A stretch of DNA of 64,000 nucleotides, from positions 2,046,001 through 2,110,000 of the forward strand of contig JAWZSP010000008.1 of assembly GCA_034401135.1 (NCBI GenBank). Reading direction: 5' to 3'. A program made the position numbers and the translations under genes. Of the stretch, positions 14,006-26,517 are shown in pieces. The first letter of the stretch is position 1. Each line of letters opens with the position of its first letter. The notes beneath the pieces are model-generated. The model did no database searches. It saw only the letters and a program-made list of their open reading frames with translations, and was not told the origin of the DNA. Source of the DNA: Volutella citrinella. Lineage: Eukaryota > Ascomycota > Sordariomycetes > Hypocreales > Nectriaceae.

Positions 14006-14485
14006 TTTATAAATAATATATTAATTTACTTAAAAGATTATAAATCTTATATAAAAGCTTTTTAATACGTAATTAAATAACTTATAGTAGCTAGACTATA
14101 TATAGTACTAAATAAGTATTATTTTTATTAATTAAAAATTATATTTCTTAGGTTTATTATATTAATAATAAAAGTATTTATAGATTTTAAAAAAATTAAA
14201 ATAATTATTTTATAACTAAAGCTAAAGACTTATTAAAAAGTCTAAGTATTTTTAGGTTTTTATAATTTTTATAAGAGATTTATATAAAGCTACTTTTTAA
14301 TAATAGCCCTTTTATTAGACTTTTTAAAAAAGTTAATTAAAAATAAAAAACTAAAAAAAGTAATTTTTATAAATAAATAATAAAATATTTTCTAAGAGTT
14401 TTATAAATCTTTTTAAAAAGTATTAATATTATACTACTTTAATTTAAAAAAACTTATATAATTAGAAACTAATACCTTATATTTT
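14006..14485 (+). pseudogene. RIP-inactivated Gypsy reverse transcriptase/RNase H, copy B
   Basis: The plus-strand frame starting at 14006 reads FINNILIYLKDYKSYIKAF. This corresponds to the catalytic (Y/F)xDDILIYS region of Ty3/Gypsy reverse transcriptase with both Asp codons changed to Asn (GAT to AAT). Downstream at 14240-14284 a second hallmark reads VFLGFYNFYKRFI after one stop, matching the conserved LGFxNFYRRFI segment between reverse transcriptase and RNase H. Near 14450-14485 LETN marks the usual ETDAS start of RNase H, again D to N. The changes are all of RIP type and stop codons interrupt the frame. Confidence 0.85.
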
Positions 14486-16931
14486 ATAATATTAAATATT
14501 ATCTTTTAATAAGAAAGAGATAGTCTTTAATACTTTATTATATTTTAATTATAAAAGTTTTAAAAAGTTAAATTAAATTATAATACTTTAAATAAAGAAA
14601 TATTTATAATTATAGAGTTATTTATAAATTAAAAGTATTATTTTAAAAAACTAATAAAACTTATTAAAGTCTTTAATAACTATTAAAATTTATAATCTTT
14701 TATAAAAAAAGAGTATTTAAATAGTTAGTAAGCTTAGTAATATATTAAGCTTATATTATATAATTTTATAATTAAGTATTAGTTAAGTAAAATAAACCCT
14801 ATTAATAAACCCTTTTAAAAGCTAGATTATAAAAAAGAGAATATTTTTTAAAATAACTTAGTAAATAACTTAATAAATTAAATAGTTACTAAGATTAGAC
14901 TATTTAAAAAGGTAATAATACTAATAAATATTAAAGTTAGCTTTATATAAGTAGTATAAGATTATAGTAAACCTATTTTTAAAAACTATATAATATAATT
15001 AGATTAAGTAAAAAAGAAATTTAGAGTACTACTTAAACTCTTTTAGAAAGATATATAAAAGGCCTTAATTAAAAAGATTATTAATAATAAAAAAGTCTTA
15101 GTAATTCTAATAAAGATAATTAAAATATTATAATCTTATAATCTAATAATAAAGATTTACTAAGATCTTATTATTAAGTAAAAAACTATAAGAAATCCTT
15201 ATAAATAATATATTACTAAAGATTTATTATACTTTTAATAGAGGTTATATATACTAAATAATATTATATTATAAAATAAGATTTTTAAACTATATTATAA
15301 CTATCTAATAATAAGTTATTTTAGAATTAATTAGATATTTAAAATATTCTAATAAAAACTATACTAAAAGTATATAAAAGATTCTATAATATAATAAGTT
15401 AATACCTATTTAGTATATTAAAAAATAGTATTAAAAAGATATAAACTATATAATAAGCTTAAACTCTTTTTAATATTTAATTAATTATAGTCTAAACTAT
15501 TAATAGATTTTATTATAAAATTACTATTTATAATAACTAAGTAAAGTAAAGTTAATATAATACTAATTATTATAAATTACTATATAAAGTATACTTAATT
15601 TTTAGCTATACTTAAAATAATTAATATAATAGAGTTTATAAAATTATTTTATAAAAAAATTAATTTTATTTTTAACTTACTAAATAATATAGTATTAAAT
15701 AAAGGCTTGATTTTTATAAGTAAATTCTAATAAGTTATTTATATATAAATATTAATAAAAAAAAAGCTTTTAATAGTATTTTATTTATAAAGTAATAAAT
15801 AAATAGAGTATTTTAATTAGACTTTAAAATATTACTTATATATATTTATAAAAAATTATTAAAAAATATAGTTAAACTTCTTACTATAAGTATAATTTAT
15901 TTATAATAATACTTAGAATATAATAATAAGTATATTATTAATAAAGGCTTTTATAAAATACTTATTAAATATATATTTAAGTCTTAAAGATAATCTTATA
16001 AAAAAGGGGATATTTAAAGTAAGTATAAAATTAATAAAATTATAATAAGTTTAAAAAAAGCTTAAAAATTATTAAAAAAATATAATAAAGTAATATATAG
16101 AAATTATAAACTATAAGTATTAAGAATATAATTTTAAAAAAAGATAATTTATATTACTTTTAATAAGTAATTTAAAATTCTTTAAGTAGAAAAGAAAGCT
16201 AGTATTATATTATATTAAGCTTTTTTAAATCTTAAAAAAGGTTAGCTTAAAAGCTTATTAATTAGCCCTATTAGATTAGCTAAGTTATATTTATAATATT
16301 TTCTATATAAGCCTACTAAAGCCTTAGTAATATTATAAAAAAATACTTAATAAAGATATATTAATACTTAATTTATAGGATTTAAAAAAAGAATAAAAAG
16401 TTAAGGTAGTAAAAAATAAATAAAAATATAAAAGTAAGTAATTTTATTTTATTAAGTAGTTAAAATAGCTTATAAAATTTAATTAATAAGTTCTTAAAGT
16501 AGATATAAAAAATATAAAAAAAGTAGTTATAAAATATTATAAAATAAAAAAAGAAAAAGCTATAAAAAGATAGGCTAAATTAAAAAAAAGTAATTAGTAA
16601 ATTTTTATAATTAGCTTATAAAAACTTATTTATTAAACTTTAAAATAAAAAAGCTATTTAAAATTACTTAAAAATTATTATAATTTACTACTAAAACCTT
16701 AATAACTCTAAGTTTAATTTATATTATTAATACTAATATTATCTAAACTTAAAAACTTTAGTATTATAATTACCTATTTATATTACTAAGATTAAAATAA
16801 ATTAATATAAAAAGGCTAGAAAAGCGCTTAAGAAGCTTTATAAAAAAGAGTTAAAAGCACTATAAAAAGGCTACTAATATAATAAGCTTATTATTTATTC
16901 TCTTAAATTATAGACTTATTTTAAAACCTAT

Positions 16932-17267
16932 TATATAGCAGCTGGATCATATTAGTATTTTAGTAGTTAGGCTGGATTAGTTAATTAGGTATTTAGGTCA
17001 GTAGCTTAAAAAAGGCAGGTTTGCTTAGTACTTAAGATTAATAAGAATTTCCCCCCTCTTTTAATCTTTTTCTGTTCAAGGACTCCTTTATTTCTATCTA
17101 ATCAGATCGCTAGTTAATTTAGATTTTATTTATTTTATAAGGTTCTTTTACTAAAAGTTATATAAAATTTCACTTTTCGCTTAAATTCAGTTACCTTATA
17201 GTAGGTTTCTATAAGGGATACTGATAATTATTAGTATTTATTTAGGCCTATTATTCTTATTAATAAA
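16932..17267 (+). repeat. Second repeat family, copy 2, inserted in copy B
   Basis: Copies A and C are continuous here, while B carries 336 extra bases flanked by a 4-5 bp target-site duplication, CTAT(T), at 16928-16932 and 17268-17272. The insert keeps CA, TG and CG steps (GCAGCTGGATCATA, a run of six C near 17050, TTTCGCTT), unlike the host element. It lacks terminal inverted repeats. It is best read as a solo LTR or SINE-like element that arrived after most RIP of copy B or escaped it. Confidence 0.82.
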
Positions 17268-18494
17268 CTATTTAATAACTAAGTAAGGTATTAAATAATA
17301 TTAAAATTTATTACTTAAAGGCTTTATATTTACTACTTTTTAAGCTAGTTTATAAAAATATAAGATTTTTAAGTAGCTTAATTAAAAATACTTTTTAATA
17401 AGTAAAGTACTTATATTTTAATAATAATTTAAAAGTAAAACCTAAGCTTATTATAACTTAGCTAAAGATTTTTAAAAAAAGTAGAAGAACTCTTATTATT
17501 AATATAAGCTATCTTTATTAATATATTATAATAAGTATTATTTAAGAAATAGTTATAATTATTATATATTTTTTAATAAAAGGTTAGTAAAAATAAAATA
17601 ATTAAATTAAAAAAAGTTTATAAGATTTTTAAACTTCTTAATATAATAAATAATTATAAACTTAAGATTAAAGATTTTATTATTTTATTATAAAGCCTTA
17701 ATAATACTAAGTATACTTAAGATTTTAAAAAACTTATAAATAGTAATATATACTTTATATACTTAAAGAAATATATAATAAATATTTATTAAGATAATTA
17801 TAAAATTAATTAAATTAAAACTAAAAAAAAAAAAAAATATTTATAAAAATAAAAAGAATTTAAAAAAAGTTAATATAATTAAAAATAGTAATTAAGTTAA
17901 TAGTATTATTTTCTATTTTATTAAAAAGCTTAAAAAAGTTAAAAAGTTAAATAAAATTAAAAAGATAGCTATTTATAAGTAATAAGTCTTATTATTATAC
18001 TTATAATATAAATAGTAATTATTTATAATATTAAAAAAAGTATAAAATAAAAATATAATAATAAGAATATCTTAGAGATTAGTTTAAATATATAAGTAAT
18101 TATAATACTTAGTTATACTAAGATACTTTATATATTATATAAAAAGTATTAAAATAAATATAAAATAAATAGCTAAAGCTATAAAAAAAATAAAAGAAGA
18201 TATTATAAAAGGGTAGTATAGGATTTATATAGCTTAAAAATATTAATAGATAAAAAAAAAGGAAAAAAAATAACTAGGTAAAAAAAAAGCTTTTTTTTTA
18301 TATTTTAAAAAGTATAGTTATTAATTATAAATATAATTACTAATTATAAAAATAATTACTTATTTAATTTACTTTAATATAATAAAAATAAAATATAATT
18401 AGTAGTAATTTACTATTAGATTATAATAAGGTTAGTAATTATATTTTATTAGCTCTAATACTAAGAATAGTATTATAAAAAAGGGATAAATTAT

Positions 18495-18771
18495 TATAAT
18501 ATTTAATATTAAGCTTTATTTTAATTATAAAGCGCTACTTAGCTTAGTTATAAAAGCTAGTAAAGCTAGGTATAAAAAGTAAAGTAATATTATTATTAAT
18601 ATATATACTTTAAGAAGCTTTATAATATATAATATTATAAAGAAAGCTTATTAAAATATTAAGTAAGCTTTAATTACTTTTTATTATAAAATCTTACTAT
18701 TACCTCTCTTTTTATAAAGTTATATAACCTAACTTATATATTATTTATATATTATATACTTTATAATAATA
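18495..18771 (+). repeat. LTR d, 277 bp, shared by copies B and C
   Basis: It serves both as the 3' LTR of copy B and as the 5' LTR of copy C, as expected after recombination between tandem elements. Confidence 0.82.
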
Positions 18772-20664
18772 CTTTTAAAAAAAAAATAAAAAGCTTTTAA
18801 AAAAAATTAAAATACTTTTTAAATTTAATTAAAATTCTTAATTTATAAGGCCCTTAATATTAAGGTTTTAATTAAGTTTTAATTAAAAAAAGCTAAGTAA
18901 TAAATAAACTAAACTTTTTAAGAATTTTATTATTATTTAAACTTTATTAAATAATAATTAGAATATTACTAAAATAAATAAAAGTAAGAAATTATATTTT
19001 TAAATAAATTATAAAAGTTATTTTAAAATAAATTAATTAAAATAGATATAGACTTTTATTAAAAAGCTTTTATATAAAAAGTAGAAGTAATTTAGCTTTT
19101 TATAAAATACTAAGTTTTAAAAGATAAGTAAAAGTAAGATAATAAAAAGGAGCTAGTTAAAAAATATTAAAAAAAGGCTTTTAAATTATTCTTTTTTTAA
19201 AAAATAAAAAAAAAAGAGTAAGATAGGCCCTTTTTAAAAAACTTAGCTAAATTAAGAACCTTTTTAAAAAAAAAATTAAAACCTAAGTAAAAAGATATTT
19301 ATTACTATAATTACTAAAAATTAAGTTATATTATATCTTATTATTTTAAGATAAAAAAAAAGATAGTATTAAAAAAATAATAAGAAAAATATTAAAATAA
19401 TAAAGAATTTAATAACTTTTAGTAACCTAGACTTTTTTATATTTACTAATAAATAACTTTTAGAAATAATATTAAAAATTAAACTCTTACTTAATTACTA
19501 AAATAGTTTAATTATATTATTATAAAACTTTTTTAAAAAAATCTTAAGTTAATTCTTTAGCTTTAAAAATCTAAGGCTATTATAATTAACTTTATAACTC
19601 CTAGCCTAAGCCTTAATATATACTTTTTAATTAATAGTTATAATAAAAACACTTTTTAATACTAAAAAAGTAAGTAATATAATTAATAAAAGTATTATTA
19701 ACTATATAAGTGTTTAAAAATTATATAAAAAGGCCTTAATCTTAATAAGTATAAACTAAATAATTATAAAAATAAATAATATTTAGATTATATTTATATT
19801 TTTAACTAATTTTAAGAAAGTTATTTATTAAATAACTTTCTTAATAATAAGGACTTAAAAAGGCCTTAATATTTTTTTATTACTCTTTTAAATATTATTA
19901 TTTAAAATAGCAGTCTTAATTAATATCTAAAAAAGAAAATAATAATTTAAATTAAAATAAAACTAAATTTAAATTAAAAGTACTTAGAAGTTTTAATAAA
20001 CTTATTAAATAATAAAATAAGTATATAATATTTATAAAATAAATATAAGCTATTTATTAAAATATTAAGATTATAAAACTTATTAATATATTAAAAGAAT
20101 CTTTATTAAATTAAAAAGTTTATAATAATTTTTTTAAAAAAAAAGTATAATAAAACTCTTATTATATAATAAATAAGATTATATAATTAATATTATATTA
20201 AGAAAGTTACTATTTTTTAAATTAATTTATTTATTTTTATAAAAAGAACTTAATATATTTTATTAATATTTAGCTAATAATTTAGTAAATAGATATATTT
20301 AATACTTAAAAAGCTTAGTAAAAGTTTTAATCTTTTTTATTTTTAAATTAAATAGGTTTTTTTATTTATATATTAATTACTAAAAGCTAAATAAGATAAT
20401 AACTAAGAATTAGTACTTTTTTTTATTAATTTTAAAAATTATAAATTATATTTAAGGCTATTATTTTTTTAATAAGCTAGATATTAAGAATATATATTAT
20501 TAGATTTAGATAAAAATAAGTAATAAGTAGAAAATAGCTTTTTAAACTTATTATAAGTATTTTAAATATATAGTTATATTATTTAGACTTATTAATACTC
20601 TAATTACTTTTTAAGACTATATTTACTAAGCTTTAAAAGCTTTCTAAATATAATCTATATTATA

Positions 20665-20720
20665 TTTATAAATAATATATTAATCTATTTAAAAAATTAT
20701 AAATCTTATATAAAAGCCTT
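20665..20720 (+). pseudogene. RIP-inactivated Gypsy reverse transcriptase, copy C
   Basis: The frame from 20665 reads FINNILIYLKNYKSYIKA, the copy C equivalent of the catalytic motif at 14006. Both catalytic Asp codons are again Asn. One further position differs from copy B (D to N), showing additional transitions. Confidence 0.8.
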
Positions 20721-23700
20721 TTAATAAGTAATTAAATAGTTTATAATAAGACTATATATAGTACTAAATAAGTATTATTTTTATTAATTAAAAATTATAT
20801 TTTTTAGGTTTATTATATTAATAATAAGGGTATTTATAAATTTTAAAAAAATTAAAATAATTATTTTATAACTAAAGTTAAAAACTTATTAAGAAATCTA
20901 AGTATTCTTAGGTTTTTATAATTTTTATAAAAGATTTATATAAAACTACTTTTTAATAATAGCCTTTTTATTAGACTTTTTAAAAAAGTTAATTAAAAAT
21001 AAAAAACTAAAAAAAGTAACTTTTATAAATAAGTAATAGAATATCTTTTAAAAGCTTTATAAATCTTTTTAAAAAGTACTAATATTATACTATTTTAATT
21101 TAAAGAAACTTATATAATTAAAAACTAATACTTTATATTTTATAATATTAAGTATTATTTCTTAATAAAAAAAAGATAGTTTTTAATATTTTATTATATT
21201 TTAATTATAAAAATTTTAAAAAGTTAAATTAAATTATAATACCTTAGATAAAGAAATATTTATAATTATAAAATTATTTATAAATTAAAAATATTATTTT
21301 AAAAAACTAATAAAACTTATTAAAGTCTTTAATAACTATTAAAACTTATAATTTTTTATAAAAAAAAAGTATTTAAATAATTAATAAGCCTAGTAATATA
21401 TTAAGCTTATATTATATAACTTTATAATTAAGTATTAACTAAATAAAATAAACTTTATTAATAGATTTTTTTAAAAATTAGACTATAAAAAAGAGAATAC
21501 TTTTTAAGATAGTTTAATAAATAACTTAATAAATTAAATAATTATTAAGATTAGACTATTTAAAAAAATAATAATATTAATAAATACTAAGATTAGCTTT
21601 ATATAAGTAGTATGAGATTATAATAAACTTATTTCTAAAAGCTATATAATATAATTAGACTAAGTAAAAAAGAAATTTAAAATACTATTTAAACTTTTTT
21701 AAAAAAATATATAAAAAGCTTTAATTAAAAAGATTATTAATAATAAGAAAGTCTTAGTAATTTTAATAAAAATAATTAAAATATTATAATCTTATAATTT
21801 AATAATAAAGACTTATTAAGATCTTATTATTAAATAAAAAATTATAAGAAATCTTTATAAATAATATATTACTAATAATTTATTATACTTTTAGTAGAGA
21901 TTATATATATTAAATAATATTATATTATAAAATAAGATCTTTAGGTTATATTATAACTATTTAATAATAAATTATTTTAAAATTAATTAAATATTTAAAA
22001 TATTTTAATAAAAATTATATTAAAAGTATATAAAAGACTTTATAATATAATAAATTAGTACTTATTTAATATACTAAAAAATAATATTAAAAAAATATAA
22101 ATTATATAATAAGCTTAAACCTTTTTTAATATTTAGTTAATTATAATCTAAATTATTAATAAACTTTATTATAAAATTACTATTTATAATAACTAAGTAA
22201 AGTATAATTAATATAATACTAATTATTATAAATTATTATATAAAGTATACTTAATTCTTAGCTATACTTAAAGTAATTAATATAATAGAGTTTATAAAAT
22301 TATTTTATAAAAAGATTAATCTTATTTTTAGTTTATTAAATAATATAGTATTAAATAAAAGCTTAATTTTTATAAATAAATTCTAATAAGTTATTTATAT
22401 ATAAATATTAATAAAAAAAAAGCTTTTAATAGTATTTTATTTATAAAGTAATAAATAAATAAAATATTTTAATTAAACTTTAGAATATTATTTATATATA
22501 TTTATAAAAAACTATTAAAAAGTATAACTAAACTTTTTACTATAAGTATAATTTATTTATAATAATATTTAAAATATAATAATAAATATATTATTAATAA
22601 AAGTCTTTATAAAGTACTTATTAAATATATATCTAAGTTTTAAAAATAATTTTATAAAAAAAAGAATACTTAAAGTAAATATAAAATTAATAAAATTATA
22701 ATAAGTTTAAAAAAAGCTTAAAAATTATTAAAAAAATATAATAAAGTAATATATAAAAATTATAAATTATAAGTATTAAAAATATAGTTTTAAAAAAGGA
22801 TAGCTTATATTACTTTTAATAAGTAATTTAAAATTCCTTAAGTAAAAAAAAAAGCTAGTATTATATTATATTAAGCCTTTTTAAATTTTAAAAAAGGTTA
22901 GTTTAAAAGCTTATTAATTAACCTTATTAAACTAATTAAATTATATTTATAATATTTTCTATATAAGCTTATTAAAGTTTTAATAATATTATAAAAAAAT
23001 ACTTAATAAAAGTATATTAATATCTAATTTATAAGACTTAAAAAAAGAATAAGAAATTAAAATAATAAAAAATAAATAAAAATATAAAAGTAAGTAGTTT
23101 TATCTTATTAAATAATTAAAATAACTTATAAAGTTTAATTAATAAGTTTTTAAAATAGATATAAAAAATATAAAAAAAATAGTTATAAAATATTATAAAA
23201 TAAAGAAAAAAAAAGCTATAAAAAGATAGGCTAAATTAAAAAAAAATAGTTAATAAACTTTTATAATTAGCTTATAAAAACCTATTTATTAAACTTTAAA
23301 ATAAAAAAGCTATTTAAAACTATTTAAAAATTATTATAATTTACTATTAAAACTTTAATAACTTTAAGTCTAATTTATATTATTAATATTAATATTATTT
23401 AAACTTAAAGACTTTAATATTATAATTACTTACTTATATTATTAAAATTAAAATAAATTAATATAAAAAAGTTAAAAAAGTACTTAAAGAGCCTTATAAA
23501 AAAGAGTTAAAAATATTATAAAAAAGCTATTAATATAGTAAGCTTATTATTTATTTTTTTAAATTATAAATTTATTTTAAAACCTATTTAATAGTTAAAT
23601 AAAGTATTAAATAATATTAAAATTTATTACTTAAAAGCTTTATACTTACTACTTTTTAAATTAGTTTATAAAAATATAAGACTTTTAAATAATTTAATTA

Positions 23701-24803
23701 AAAATACTTTTTAATAAGTAAAGTACTTATATTTTAATAATAACTTAGAAATAAAACCTAGGCTTATTATAATTTAATTAAAGATTTTTAAAAAAAGTAA
23801 AAGAATTCTTATTATTAATATAAACTATCTTTATTAATATATTATAATAAGTATTATTTAAAAAATAATTATAATTATTATATATTTTTTAATAAAAAGT
23901 TAGTAAAAATAAAATAATTAAATTAAAAAAAGCTTATAAAATTCTTAAGTTTTTTAATATAATAAGTAGTTATAAACTTAAAATTAAAGATCTTATTATT
24001 CTATTATAAGGCCTTAATAATATTAAGTATACTTAAGATCTTAAAAAACTTATAAATAGTAATATATACTTTATATACTTAAAAAAATATATAGTAGATA
24101 TTTATTAAAATAATTATAAAATTAATTAAATTAAAGCTAGGAAAAAAAATATTTATAAAAATAAAAAAAACTTAAAAAAGATTAATATAATTAAGAATAG
24201 TAATTAAGTTAATAATATTACTTTTTATTTTATTAAAAAGCTTAAAAAAGTTAAAAAATTAAATAAAATTAAAAAAATAGATATTTATAAATAATAAGTC
24301 TTATTACTATATTTATAATATAAATAGTAATTATTTATAATACTAAAAAAAATATAAAATAAAAATATAATAATAAAAATACTTTAAGAATTAGCTTAAA
24401 TATATAAATAATTATAATACTTAGTTATATTAAGATATTTTATATATTATATAAAAAACATTAAAATAAATATAAAATAAATAGCTAAAGTTATAAAAAG
24501 AATAGAAAAAAATATTATAAAAAAGTAGTAGAGGACTTATATACCTTAAAAATATTAATAAATAAAAAAAAAAAAAGATAATTAAGTAAGAAAAAAGCCT
24601 TTTTTTTATATTTTAAAAAATATAATTACTAATTATAAATATAATTATTAATTATAAAAATAATTACTTATTTAATTTATTTTAATATAATAAAAATAAA
24701 ATATAATTAGTAGTAATTTACTATTAAATTATAATAAAATTAATAGTTATATTTTACTAACTTTAGTATTAAAAATAATACTATAAAAAAAGGGATAAAT
24801 TAT

Positions 24804-25080
24804 TATAATATCTAGTATTAAGCTCTACTTTAATTATAAAGCACTATCTAGCTTAATTATAAAAGTTAATAGAGCTAGATATAAGAAGTAAAATAATACT
24901 ATTATTAATATATATATTTTAAAAAGCTTTATAATATATAATATTATAAAAAAAGCTTATTAAAATATTAAGTAAGTTTTAATTACTTTTTATTATAAAA
25001 TCTTATTATTACCTCTCTTTTTATAAAACTATATAGCCTAACTTATGTATTATTTATATATTATATACCTTATAGTAATA
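24804..25080 (+). repeat. LTR e, 277 bp
   Basis: 3' LTR of copy C. It begins TATAATATCTAG and ends TAGTAATA. Sequence to its right is unrelated, older AT-only DNA. Confidence 0.8.
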
Positions 25081-25849
25081 TTAAAATATATAAAATAATA
25101 ATATATTTAAAAAAAAGCTTTTTATAACTCTTAATATAAGTAAGCTATAGCTATTTATAAAATAGTTAGTTATTATATATATAAGTTTATAAAAAATAGC
25201 TATTATAATAAAAAAGAGTTAAATATATAATAATATAAAATAATATAAAGTAAATAATATTTAGAATTTATTAATATATTAATATTATATATTATATTAT
25301 AATTATAAAAGCTTATTATTAAAATATAATAAAATAAATATAATAATATATTTATAAATATATATAAAATATATATAAAATATATATATAAAAAAAAGAC
25401 TTATTAATATTAATATTAATTAAAAAAATATAATATAATAAATATATAAATAAATAAAAAAAATATAAATATATAAATATAATTATTTAAAATACTTATA
25501 TAATATAAAGCTATATTATTATAATAATTAAAAGCTAGTATAATTATATATAATTAATAATTATATAATTATTTAATAAAAATAATATAAATAATATATA
25601 AATAAAGACTTAAATATATATATTTTTATATTAATTATAAAATATTTAAAATAATATTATTATAAATATAATACTTAATATAATATATAAATATATAATA
25701 TAAATAAAATATTAATAAAATATAAAAAAAAAAATTTTTTTATTAAAATATAATTTTTATTTAATATAAAAAAAATAAAAATTTTATAAATTTAAAAATA
25801 AATAAAATAATATAAATTTATTATTATTATTTAATTATATAAACTTTAT
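25081..25849. other. AT-only decayed sequence
   Basis: No gene or clear repeat is visible. G and C become rarer toward the right; after 25674 only one C (25844) remains before the minisatellite. Confidence 0.6.
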
Positions 25850-26145
25850 ATATTTAAAAAATATATAATTAATTAAAATAATTATAAAATTAATTAAATT
25901 AAAATTAAAAAATAATATTTTTATTTATAAAATTATTAAAAATTTTAAAAAAATTAAAAAAAATAAAAATTATAATAAAATTAATAAATTAATTTTTATT
26001 TTATTAAAAAATTTAAAAAAATTTAAAAAATTAAATAAAAATAAAATTTTTTTTTATAAATAATAAATTTTTTATTATTTTATTTATAATATAAATAATA
26101 ATTATTAATAATAATATTAAAAAAATATAAAATTAAAATATAAAA
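25850..26145 (+). repeat. Hyper-degraded fragment of the Gypsy internal region
   Basis: The order of A and T runs aligns with copy A at about 2262-2560, for example TATATAATAAATATTTATTA-like followed by AATTATAAAATTA and later TTTTTATTTTATTAAAAA. The AG and CT steps kept in copies A, B and C are AA and TT here. The fragment has no G or C at all. It is probably an older copy that lost the CpT cytosines too. Confidence 0.65.
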
Positions 26146-26463
26146 TTATTATTTTATTATTTTATTATTTTATTATTTTATTATTTTATTATTTTATTAT
26201 TTTATTATTTTATTATTTTATTATTTTATTATTTTATTATTTTATTATTTTATTATTTTATTATTTTATTATTTTATTATTTTATTATTTTATTATTTTA
26301 TTATTTTATTATTTTATTATTTTATTATTTTATTATTTTATTATTTTATTATTTTATTATTTTATTATTTTATTATTTTATTATTTTATTATTTTATTAT
26401 TTTATTATTTTATTATTTTATTATTTTATTATTTTATTATTTTATTATTTTATTCTTTTATTA
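26146..26463 (+). repeat. Minisatellite (TTATTATT)n, about 40 units
   Basis: About 318 bp consist of the 8-base unit TTATTATT repeated head to tail with one visible deviation, a C at 26455. It lies between the AT block and ordinary DNA. The uniformity indicates a recent expansion by slippage, or collapse/expansion in assembly. Confidence 0.93.
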
Positions 26464-26517
26464 TACCTTACTCTACTTTAATAATACTCCTTAAGTACAT
26501 CGCAGACCACCGGCCTA

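Larger units (their letters stand above)
11183..18771 (+). mobile_element. Ty3/Gypsy retrotransposon copy B, LTR to LTR
   Basis: This is the most complete copy: LTR c (11183-11459), leader, gag/pol-derived internal region, LTR d (18495-18771). Length is 7.59 kb, or about 7.25 kb without the 336-bp insertion at 16932. The internal region still translates in pieces to Ty3/Gypsy reverse transcriptase and RNase H hallmarks on the plus strand (14006-14485). A purine tract AAAAAAGGGA (18477-18486) precedes LTR d. I could not identify a primer binding site. Stops in every frame make it inactive. Confidence 0.85.
18495..25080 (+). mobile_element. Ty3/Gypsy retrotransposon copy C, sharing LTR d
   Basis: Copy C uses LTR d (18495-18771) as its left LTR and ends with LTR e (24804-25080). 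It is colinear with copy B from about 18779 (aligned to about 12118), but lacks the roughly 650-bp leader that follows LTRs b and c. Its internal region is about 6.03 kb. Purine tract AAAAAAAGGGA (24785-24795) precedes LTR e. It is more strongly mutated than copy B in most places. Confidence 0.83.
1..26460. other. RIP-mutated AT-rich transposon block
   Basis: The whole stretch is built almost only of A and T, with the few remaining G and C sitting in AG/CT steps. CA and TG dinucleotides are nearly absent whereas TA is everywhere. This is the pattern left by repeat-induced point mutation, which changes C to T mainly in CpA context in duplicated DNA of filamentous ascomycetes. No open frame of 60 codons or more is present on either strand. 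Identifiable parts are Ty3/Gypsy elements, a second repeat family, tandem repeats and a minisatellite, listed separately. The block probably continues to the left of the window. Whether it is an interstitial AT isochore, a subtelomere or pericentromeric DNA cannot be decided here. Confidence 0.93.

Noticed and set aside
1..26460. Possibility that the AT block is mitochondrial DNA
   Set aside because: It has no rRNA, tRNA or respiratory genes, shows CA/TG depletion and contains LTR retrotransposons, and is continuous with nuclear genes.
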